This document shows, in pieces, positions 57,937 through 64,000 of a DNA stretch of 64,000 nt (position 1 is its first letter; the number at the start of each line of letters is the position of its first letter). Source of the DNA: Phytohabitans suffuscus (GTDB taxonomy: Bacteria; Actinomycetota; Actinomycetes; Mycobacteriales; Micromonosporaceae); contig NZ_AP022871.1 in assembly GCF_011764565.1 (NCBI RefSeq), positions 682,001 to 746,000 on the forward strand. The letters are read 5' to 3'. The position numbers and the translations under genes are program-made. A model generated the notes under the pieces. That model was not told the origin of the DNA. It made no database searches and saw nothing but the letters and a program-made list of their open reading frames with translations.

Positions 57937-59667
57937 ATGGTGAGCCTCGGGGACCGGGATGGGGGCGCCTTGGCCGTATGGCGAGTGCTCATCGCCGAGC
58001 GGTACAGCCTTGTCGAGCCGGTCGGCAGCGGCGGCATGGGCCGGGTCTGGCTGGCCCACGACGAGATGCTGCGGCGAGAGGTGGCGATCAAGGAGGTCGT
58101 GCCACCTGACTGGATGACGCCCGAGGAGCGCGAGCTGCTCCGCGAGACCACCCTCCGGGAGGCGCGCGCCACCGCCCAGCTCAACCATCCCAACGCCGTG
58201 CAGATCTACGACGTGGTCTACACCGAGGGCCGGCCGTGGATCGTGATGGAGTACGTGCCGTCCCGCTCCCTCCAGGAGGTCATCCAGGCCGACGGCCCGC
58301 TGCCCGTCGAGCGGGTCGCGCGGATCGGCCTCTCCGTGCTGTACGCGCTGCGCGCCGCCCACGTCGCCGGCGTCCTGCACCGCGACGTCAAGCCGCACAA
58401 CGTGCTGATCGCCGACGACGGGCGGGTGGTGCTGACCGACTTCGGGCTGGCCACGCTCGACGGCGGCGACGGGGCGATGACCCGGGCCGGGCTCATCATG
58501 GGCTCCCCGCAGTACGTGGCGCCGGAGCGCGCCAAAGACGGCATCTCCACCGTCGAGACCGACCTGTGGTCGCTGGGCGCCACCCTCTTCGCCGCCGTGG
58601 AGGGGCGCTCGCCGTACGCCCGCTCGACCACCATGGCCACCCTCACCGCGCTCGCCACCGCCCCGCCCGACCCGGCCCCGCACGCCGGAGCGCTGCGCCC
58701 GGTGCTCGGCGGGCTGCTCCGCAAGGACCCCAGGCACCGGCTCACCGGCGAGGAGGCCGAACGGCTGCTGCGCCGCGCCGCACTCCCGCCACCGGCCGTG
58801 CGGCCGCGCAGCCGGCTGCTCCCCCGCCCCCGCCGCTCGCCCGAAGACGCACGCCGCTCACCCGAGGGCTCGGGCCGCCCGCCCGAGGACGCACGCCGCT
58901 CGCCCGAGGGCTCGGGCCGCGGGCTTCCCGCCGGGGGCTCGGGCCGCGGGCGCCGCCGGCTGGTCGTCGCGACCGCCGCCGCGCTGCTCACCGCGGCCGG
59001 CGCGGCCGGCGCGGTGGTCGCCCTCCAAGGCGGCGACGACGGGGGTACCGCTGGCGTGGTCGCCGGCGCCTCCCCCTCCGTGTCACCCCCTTCGGTGTCG
59101 CTCCCTTCGGTGTCACCGCCGGCGAGCGGAGCCGGCGCCGGCGCGGGCATGCCGTGCGGCTCGCCGCCCACCGGCGCCGCACCCGACCGCCCGGCCCCAC
59201 CGGCCAGCCCGCGGTTCGCGCTCGCGGACGGCTTCACGTGGCACGCCGACCCGAGCGGCTTCACGATGGCGGTGCCGTCATCCTGGACGTACTTCCGGGA
59301 CGGCGACGTGGTCTGCTTCCGCGAGCCGGACAGCCCGCGACTGCTCGCCGTCGACACCGCACCCGGCCTCGCGGGTGATCCGGTCGAGCACTGGATGTCC
59401 GAGGAACGCAAGCTGGTCACCGGCGGCGCGCTCGACGGGTACGAGCAGGTCGCGATCCTGCCCAACCGCTACTTCGAGGGCGGCGCCGACTGGGACTGCA
59501 CCTGGCTGAGCGCCAAGGGCGAGCGCCTGCGCGCCCGGCAGGAGCTGTTCCGCACGTCGGCCAAGCGGTCGTACACGATCCTGTGGGTGACCCGCGACCT
59601 CGACTGGCCCGGCAACCTCTCCTACCTCAACATGATCAACGCAAGCTTCGCCCCCGCGAGGGGCTGA
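57937..59667 (+). CDS. Membrane Ser/Thr protein kinase with extracellular domain
   Basis: 576 residues. Gly loop VGSGGMGRVW, Lys in VAIKEVV, HRDVKPHNV with catalytic Asp150, TDFGLATL, APERAKDGIS. After about residue 285 a basic/Pro linker with a 14-residue tandem repeat (RRSPEDARRSPEGSGR, again) and a TM segment (LVVATAAALLTAAGAAGAVVAL) lead to Ser/Pro repeats and a ~150-residue extracellular domain (GFTWHADPSGFTMAVPSSW onward, two Cys). The start is uncertain: ATG 57937, GTG 57940 or TTG 57970. Target unknown; it follows the glycogen genes. Confidence 0.9.
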   Translation: MVSLGDRDGGALAVWRVLIAERYSLVEPVGSGGMGRVWLAHDEMLRREVAIKEVVPPDWMTPEERELLRETTLREARATAQLNHPNAVQIYDVVYTEGRPWIVMEYVPSRSLQEVIQADGPLPVERVARIGLSVLYALRAAHVAGVLHRDVKPHNVLIADDGRVVLTDFGLATLDGGDGAMTRAGLIMGSPQYVAPERAKDGISTVETDLWSLGATLFAAVEGRSPYARSTTMATLTALATAPPDPAPHAGALRPVLGGLLRKDPRHRLTGEEAERLLRRAALPPPAVRPRSRLLPRPRRSPEDARRSPEGSGRPPEDARRSPEGSGRGLPAGGSGRGRRRLVVATAAALLTAAGAAGAVVALQGGDDGGTAGVVAGASPSVSPPSVSLPSVSPPASGAGAGAGMPCGSPPTGAAPDRPAPPASPRFALADGFTWHADPSGFTMAVPSSWTYFRDGDVVCFREPDSPRLLAVDTAPGLAGDPVEHWMSEERKLVTGGALDGYEQVAILPNRYFEGGADWDCTWLSAKGERLRARQELFRTSAKRSYTILWVTRDLDWPGNLSYLNMINASFAPARG

Positions 59668-59904
59668 TCGTCCCCGGCCGCCGCGAATCTCTCCCCCTTG
59701 TTCGTTCCGCTTGTTCGTTCCGCTTGTTCGTTCGCGTGATCCGGAACCGCGGGCGCGCGCTCAAGCCAAGCACAAACCGGACGATTCCGGCGGCGACGCC
59801 GCCCTGCCCCTCCGCCCGCACAGATCGTGGTATGAAACAGCCCCCAGAGGGGCGGATCCGTACCACGATCCGCTGGGTGGTCGGGACCGCGCGGTCGGTC
59901 GCCG
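59668..59904. other. Repeat island between convergent genes
   Basis: No gene. It has a 13-bp tandem repeat CTTGTTCGTTCCG (three units, 59697-59735), the ACAAACCGGAC box (59772-59790) and palindrome copy E (59821-59872). It lies between the kinase stop and the response-regulator stop. Confidence 0.7.
59821..59872 (+). repeat. 52-nt palindromic element, copy E
   Basis: Arms CAGATCGTGGTA (59821-59832) and TACCACGATCCG (59861-59872) with a 28-nt centre TGAAACAGCCCCCAGAGGGG..., used here as the reference for the canonical direction. The ACAAACCGG box lies ~31 bp upstream. Confidence 0.88.
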
Positions 59905-60576
59905 TCAGCCGAGCCAGCCGGGGCGGACCAGGCCGGCCTCGTACGCGTACACCACGAGCTGGGCCCGGTCGCGGGCGCCGAGCTTGACCATCGCGCGGCT
60001 CACGTGGGTCTTGGCGGTGGCCGGGCTGACCACCAGCCGGGCAGCGATCTCCTCATTGGACAGTCCCGCCCCGACCAGAGCCATCACCTCCCGCTCCCGC
60101 TCGGTGAGCTGCTCAAGCGACAGCCCAGGCGCGGCCGGCTGGGCACTGCCACGGCCGGCGAACTCCGCGATCAGCCGGCGCGTGACCCCCGGCGAGAGCA
60201 GCGCGTCGCCAGCCGCCACCGCACGCACCCCGCGCAGCAGCTCGACCGGCTCGGTGTCCTTGACCAGGAAGCCCGAGGCGCCGACCCGCAGCGCCTCGAA
60301 CAGGTACTCATCCAGCTCGAACGTGGTCAGGATGACGATCCGCGTCGCCGCGAGCCCCGGATCGGCGGCGATCCGCCGGGTCGCCTCCAGACCGTCGACG
60401 CCGGGCATCCGGATGTCCATCAGCACCACGTCGGGCCTGGTCTGCCCGGTGAGCCGGACAGCCTCGACACCGTCAGCCGCCTCGGCCACCACCTCGATGT
60501 CCGGCTCGGCGTCCAGCAACGCCCGGAACCCGGCCCGCACCAGCCCCTGGTCGTCCGCCAGCAGCACCCTGATCAT
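59905..60576 (-). CDS. NarL/LuxR-type response regulator
   Basis: 223 residues. Receiver domain (MIRVLLADDQGLVRAGFR, phospho-acceptor Asp in DVVLMDIRMPGVDG, TTFELDEY, VKDTEP) and a LuxR HTH (LTEREREVMALVGAGLSNEEIAARL). ATG 60576 follows GAGGGGGA. It overlaps the histidine-kinase stop by ATGA, so it is the cognate regulator. Targets are unknown. Confidence 0.96.
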   Translation of the reverse strand: MIRVLLADDQGLVRAGFRALLDAEPDIEVVAEAADGVEAVRLTGQTRPDVVLMDIRMPGVDGLEATRRIAADPGLAATRIVILTTFELDEYLFEALRVGASGFLVKDTEPVELLRGVRAVAAGDALLSPGVTRRLIAEFAGRGSAQPAAPGLSLEQLTEREREVMALVGAGLSNEEIAARLVVSPATAKTHVSRAMVKLGARDRAQLVVYAYEAGLVRPGWLG

Positions 60577-62393
60577 CCGTCCCCCTCGCCCGCACACCCA
60601 CTTCGACCCCACCGCCCGGCCGAGCCCGCCCCACGCTCGGTCGCAGCCCAGCCACCACCGTCCTCGCCCGCCGCACCGCCTGCGCCCGCCGCACCCCTTC
60701 CGCTGGCCGCGCCGTCTCCGCCCGCCGCGCCGCTTCCGCGCACGGCACCACCTCCGCGCACCGCGCCCCTTCCGCCCGCCGCGCCGCCGCTCCGGAACGG
60801 GCCGCCACCGCTGGCCGCACCGCCATCGTGCGCCGCACCGTCGCGGGACGAACCGTCACGGCCCGCCGCACCGCCGCCGCCCGCCGCATTGCCGTCACGG
60901 GGCGGGCCGCCTTCACCCGACGAGCCGCTGCGGCCCGCCGCACCGCCCACCGCGTTGCCGCCGCCCGCTTCTCCGGCGTCGCGGGACGAGCCGCCATCAC
61001 GGGGCAAGCTGCCGCCGCGGGGCGAGCCGCCACGCCCCGCCGCACCACCCACCGCGTGGCCGTCACCTGCCGCACCGCCGCCACGAGACGAGCCGGCGTC
61101 GCGGGACGGGCCGGCGTCGCGGGACGGGCCGGCGTCGCGGGACGGGCCGGCGTCGCGGGACGGGCCGGCGTCGCGGGACGGGCCGGCGTCGCGGGGTGGG
61201 CTGGGGGTGGCCAGTGGCAAGGTCGCCGCGACCGTGAAGCCGCCGCCCTCGGCGGGGCCGGCGACCAGCGTCCCGCCCAGCGCGGCGGACCGCGCGCGCA
61301 TGCCGGCGATGCCGTTGCCCGCCTCGGGCGCGGCCGGACCGCCGACGCCGTCGTCCGCCACCCGGACGGTGACCGCCTCGTCGCCGTAGCCGATCGTCAC
61401 CACGGCGGCGGCCTCCGGGCCCGCGTGGCGGCGCACGTTGGTCAGCGCCTCCTGGACGATCCGGTAGGCCGCGCGGTCGACCTCGGCCGGCAGCTCTCGC
61501 GGCTCACCGTCCACCACCGTGCGCACCGGCAGGCCGGCGTCGGCGGTCAGGTCGTCGAGCCGGGCCAGGCTGGGCGCGGGGGCGCGCGGGGCGGCCTCCT
61601 CCTCCGGGCGGAGCACGCCGAGCACCGAACGCACCTCACGCAGCGCCTCGGCACTGGCCGACTTGATCGCGGTCAACGCCTCCCTGGCCTGCTCAGGGCG
61701 CGTGTCCATCAGGTGGAGTCCCACCCCGGCCTGTACGTTGATCAGGGACAGGTGGTGGCCCAGCACGTCGTGCAGCTCGCGGGCGATCCGCAGCCGCTCC
61801 TCGCTGGCCTGCCGTTTCTCCTGCTCGGCACGGGCCTTGGCCTGCTCGGCGCGGTACTTGGCGACCTCGGCGAACTGCAGCCGGCGCGCACGGTTGGCCT
61901 CCGCGAGCAGCAGCGAGACGGCGACGACGCCGGCGAGGACCGCCGCCCGGCCCCAATCCGGACGAGTGACGGCCGCATAAGCGACATAGCCTGCCGCGAC
62001 CACCGCCCACGTGCCAGCGCGCCTGCCCGCGTCGATGGCGGCGAAGAGGGCGAAGATGGCGGCCAGGAAGTACGGCCCGCGCGCCTCCTCCACCCACGCC
62101 AGGAAGCCCACCGCGCTCGCGATCGTGACGGCCAGGACCGCCACCGGGAACTTGTATCGCCAGGCGAGCGCGATCGGGCCGGCGACCAGGATCGCGTAGC
62201 CGATCGCGTCCGGGTCGGCCCGCGCGCTGCGGGCCGCGAGCACCTGCACCACCAGGCTGACGAACACCAGACCGCCGGCGTGGCGCTTGCGGTTGGGATC
62301 CCACGGGCGCGGCTCCCAACGACCGCGCGCACCATCGCCGTGCCGCGCCCAGGGCGGGCGGCCAGGCGGGTGCGAACGCCAGTCCTTGCTCAC
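60573..62393 (-). CDS. NarL-type sensor histidine kinase with long Gly/Ala-rich tail
   Basis: 606 residues. N-terminal part with about six TM segments, then HisKA_3 (RELHDVLGHHLSLINVQAGV) and HATPase_c (VQEALTNVRRHAG, VADDGVGG). After the HATPase, about 210 residues form a Gly/Ala/Ser/Asp-rich disordered tail with tandem PSRDAG repeats (18-bp units at 61092-61199), ending just at the response regulator. Typical family members lack the tail. GTG 62393 follows GGAGA. It overlaps the repeat ORF upstream by GTGA. Confidence 0.92.
   Translation of the reverse strand: MSKDWRSHPPGRPPWARHGDGARGRWEPRPWDPNRKRHAGGLVFVSLVVQVLAARSARADPDAIGYAILVAGPIALAWRYKFPVAVLAVTIASAVGFLAWVEEARGPYFLAAIFALFAAIDAGRRAGTWAVVAAGYVAYAAVTRPDWGRAAVLAGVVAVSLLLAEANRARRLQFAEVAKYRAEQAKARAEQEKRQASEERLRIARELHDVLGHHLSLINVQAGVGLHLMDTRPEQAREALTAIKSASAEALREVRSVLGVLRPEEEAAPRAPAPSLARLDDLTADAGLPVRTVVDGEPRELPAEVDRAAYRIVQEALTNVRRHAGPEAAAVVTIGYGDEAVTVRVADDGVGGPAAPEAGNGIAGMRARSAALGGTLVAGPAEGGGFTVAATLPLATPSPPRDAGPSRDAGPSRDAGPSRDAGPSRDAGPSRDAGSSRGGGAAGDGHAVGGAAGRGGSPRGGSLPRDGGSSRDAGEAGGGNAVGGAAGRSGSSGEGGPPRDGNAAGGGGAAGRDGSSRDGAAHDGGAASGGGPFRSGGAAGGRGAVRGGGAVRGSGAAGGDGAASGRGAAGAGGAAGEDGGGWAATERGAGSAGRWGRSGCAGEGDG
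61092..61199 (-). repeat. 18-bp tandem repeat (six units) in the kinase tail
   Basis: GCCGGCGTCGCGGGACGG is repeated six times from 61092, the last unit with two changes. On the minus strand it encodes PSRDAG repeats in the disordered tail. Being a multiple of three, copy number can vary without frame loss. Confidence 0.92.
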
Positions 62394-62878
62394 TGAATCT
62401 CCGGGTTCGCTCGCTCGTGCGGCGCCGAAGGCGACGCCTTCCGACACCACCCCGCAAACCCGGCGGGCCGGCACCATCCAGACACCGCCGCGCCAACCCG
62501 CTCGCACTCAATCACCTGGCTCGCTCGCTCATGCGGCGCCGAAGGCAACGCCTTCCCTCCCGGCCCCGAAACCCCGACTACGTCGGCAGGCCCACTCAGT
62601 CCAGACACCACCGCACCAACCCGCTCGCGCCGAATCACCTGGCTCGCTCGCTCATGCGGCGCCGAAGGCAACGCCTTCCCTCCCGGCCCCGAAACCCCGA
62701 CTACGTCGGCAGGCCCACTCAGTCCAGACACCACCGCACCAACCCGCTCGCGCCGAATCACCTGGCTCGCTCGCTCATGCGGCGCTTGAGGCGACGCCTT
62801 CCCTCGCAGCCCCGAAACCCCGACTACGTCGGCGGGGCCACTCAGTCCAGACGCCGCCGCGCCAACTCGCTCGCTCAC
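62390..62878 (-). CDS. Possible 41-residue-repeat protein coupled to the sensor kinase
   Basis: ORF from GTG 62878 to TGA 62390, 162 residues, with about four repeats of 41 residues (ERVGAVVSGLSGPADVVGVS, then APHERASQVIR). Its TGA overlaps the kinase GTG, so it would be translationally coupled. The start has no good ribosome site, and the opposite strand is also open through the same repeats, so coding status is doubtful. No membrane segment or domain is recognised. Confidence 0.3.
   Translation of the reverse strand: MSERVGAAASGLSGPADVVGVSGLRGKASPQAPHERASQVIRRERVGAVVSGLSGPADVVGVSGPGGKALPSAPHERASQVIRRERVGAVVSGLSGPADVVGVSGPGGKALPSAPHERASQVIECERVGAAVSGWCRPAGFAGWCRKASPSAPHERANPEIQ
62395..62878. 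repeat. 123-bp tandem repeat (about four units)
   Basis: Unit borders at about 62395, 62510, 62633 and 62756 (period 123 bp; the first unit is 115 bp). Units two and three are nearly identical, one and four diverged. Each carries GGCGCC followed by a GAAGGC-AAC-GCCTTC hairpin (62541-62555, 62664-62678). The array covers the 5' flank of the histidine-kinase gene. Confidence 0.93.
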
Positions 62879-63088
62879 GGGTCTGACGGTAGGGCACCGG
62901 GGCGGGCCTCGGCATCGCCCCGCCGCGGCTATCGGGCCTACCCCGGCGGGAGTACACGGGCGCGCGCCGCCTCCCCCTCCGCTACTCCCCCGGTGGTACA
63001 CGCTGATGTTCGCTGCTCCCACCGGCGGCCGGCGGATGCCTCCGCCGGCCCGACGCGCCGGGCCTGGTGTTCCGGGACCCTCGGTGAC

Positions 63089-63598
63089 ATGACAGCAACG
63101 GAGACCGGCGCCGGGCGCGTACGAGCCTCGGACGCCGAACGGGAACAGATGGCGACGATCCTGCGCGCGGCGATGACCGAGGGACGGCTCGACCTGGCCG
63201 AGGGCGAGGAGCGGCTGGCCAGGGCGTACGGGGCGACGTACCGGGACGAGCTGCGCGGGCTCGTCACCGACCTGCCCGACGGGGGGCGGCGGGCGCTGGC
63301 GCAGACGCCGGAGGCGAAGGCGTTCGCGCGCGGCGCGCTGCGGCGGCACTTCGGCGGCGTACTCGTGATCGGGGCGATCCTGGTGGGGCTGTGGGTGCTC
63401 TCCGGGGTGGGCTTCTTCTGGCCGATCATCCCGCTGGCCTTCCTCTTCCTCGGGCTGGCCAAGCACGCGTCGTGGCACCGCCACGGCGGGTACCAGCGGC
63501 ACGGCGACTGGCGCGGCCCGCGTGGCCGCGACTGGCGGGTGGAGGCCGAGTACCGCGGGGAGGGCCCGTGCGGCAGGGGTTACCGCGACAGGTGGTGA
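63089..63598 (+). CDS. DUF1707 membrane protein
   Basis: 169 residues. N-terminal DUF1707 domain (RVRASDAEREQMATILRAAMTEGRLDLAEGEERL), then one or two TM segments (GGVLVIGAILVGLWVLSGVGFFWPIIPLAFLFLG) and a basic, His/Arg/Gly-rich tail. DUF1707 proteins are common in actinobacteria and thought to act in signalling or regulation, without proof. The start ATG 63089 has only a weak ribosome site. Divergent from the repeat array, 210 bp apart. Confidence 0.9.
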   Translation: MTATETGAGRVRASDAEREQMATILRAAMTEGRLDLAEGEERLARAYGATYRDELRGLVTDLPDGGRRALAQTPEAKAFARGALRRHFGGVLVIGAILVGLWVLSGVGFFWPIIPLAFLFLGLAKHASWHRHGGYQRHGDWRGPRGRDWRVEAEYRGEGPCGRGYRDRW

Positions 63599-63642
63599 CC
63601 CCCGGGGGCGTGGTGAGCACCACCGTGGCGGTCGTTGAATGT

Positions 63643-63665
63643 GGACTGTCGCTCTGCGACAGTCC
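63643..63665. promoter_or_regulatory. Perfect inverted repeat just before the YdjM-like gene
   Basis: GGACTGTCGC-TCT-GCGACAGTCC, a perfect 10-bp stem, 5 bp before the ATG at 63671. It could end the DUF1707 transcript, act as an operator, or block the ribosome site by hairpin formation. Confidence 0.55.
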
Positions 63666-63670
63666 CGCGC

Positions 63671-64000
63671 ATGATGGGGCCGTCTCACGCATTGTCCGGC
63701 GCGGCCGTCTGGCTGGGCGGTTCCTGGGCACTTGACCATTTCGCCGGATACGAGCAGTCGCCTCTCGCCATCGCCGTCGGCACCGCGGTTTGTGCCGGCG
63801 GCGCGCTCTTTCCCGATCTCGACCTCTCCGGCAAGGTCACCCGCAACAAGGGTGGGGCCACGGTCGCGCGTACGTTCGGTGTGGCCTCGCTCTTTCTGGC
63901 CGAGGTGATCGAGAAGCTGTCGCTCGCGGTCTACCACGTCACCAAGCTCGGCGACGACCCCGAACGCGAGAACGGCCACCGCACGCTCACCCACACGATC
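63671..64000 (+). CDS. YdjM/DUF457-like membrane metal-dependent hydrolase (partial, runs off window)
   Basis: The first 110 residues only (MMGPSHALSGAAVWLGGSWA...). Family motifs GGALFPDLD and GHRTLTHTI (metal-binding Asp/His) are visible, with TM segments around residues 30-50 and 70-90. These proteins are related to LexA-regulated YdjM and act on membrane substrates in an unclear way. ATG 63671, or ATG 63674. Confidence 0.85.
   Translation, partial: MMGPSHALSGAAVWLGGSWALDHFAGYEQSPLAIAVGTAVCAGGALFPDLDLSGKVTRNKGGATVARTFGVASLFLAEVIEKLSLAVYHVTKLGDDPERENGHRTLTHTI

Noticed and set aside
62395..62878. CRISPR array
   Set aside because: The 123-bp units are contiguous, with no unique spacers of constant length, and no cas gene is nearby.

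Overview
The window comes from a high-GC, soil-type filamentous actinobacterium. Codon use is strongly G/C at third positions, GTG starts and ATGA/GTGA coupled starts are frequent, and the gene content is typical: CebR-type operators, an NIT-domain kinase plus Roadblock pair, an ECF41 sigma factor, Ser/Thr kinases and many secreted CAZymes. Micromonosporaceae is my best guess, but this is inference; there is no rRNA or other phylogenetic marker. I saw no rRNA, tRNA, CRISPR array, prophage or biosynthetic megacluster.

Layout. 1-6.6 kb: a membrane-anchored Cys-rich protein, then divergent cellulose genes (CBM2-GH48 exocellulase and GH1 beta-glucosidase) with three CebR-like operators between them, one of which heads an apparently gene-less transcription unit. 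6.6-12.3 kb: a phosphotransferase-fold kinase, a Ser/Thr kinase split from its membrane segment, a repeat island, a hydrolase, a MITE-like element and metK. 12.4-17 kb: Roadblock protein, NIT-domain sensor kinase and FGGY sugar kinase. 17-25.3 kb: a tryptophan attenuator with its leader peptide and fused anthranilate synthase, a GH9 endoglucanase, a membrane protein, an aminotransferase and a Na+/H+ antiporter. 25.5-34 kb: secreted alpha-amylase, GMC oxidoreductase, DUF1996 protein, an epimerase/ECF41 sigma operon and a small CBM2-like protein. 35-39.2 kb: a four-gene sugar ABC importer. 39.5-49.6 kb: small enzymes and regulators (RusA-like, TetR, FAD oxidoreductase, GntR, methyltransferase, beta-lactamase-like, GH15, WYL, AHSA1/ArsR). 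49.7-57.9 kb: an alpha-glucan metabolism cluster (GH63-like glucosidase, debranching enzyme, GT4 glucan synthase, branching enzyme). 57.9-64 kb: a second Ser/Thr kinase, a two-component system with a repeat-expanded sensor and a 123-bp tandem repeat at its 5' end, a DUF1707 protein and the start of a YdjM-like membrane protein.

The unifying theme is polysaccharide use: cellulose (GH48, GH9, GH1, CBM2), starch and glycogen (GH13, GH15, debranching and branching enzymes, GT4) and sugar uptake and phosphorylation.

Three cross-cutting observations matter most. (1) A family of 52-nt palindromes (12-nt arm, 28-nt centre, 12-nt arm) with a conserved flanking box is dispersed in four intergenic islands, three of them between convergent genes; this is my best candidate for something undescribed. 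(2) At least seven genes or split genes are each restored by adding one base to a C4/G4 run, plus one more at a G3 run. This looks like systematic homopolymer undercalling in the sequence rather than biology, so the 'broken' genes are probably intact. (3) Two ~165-bp elements with terminal inverted repeats share a core but differ in their ends, which suggests non-autonomous transposable elements.
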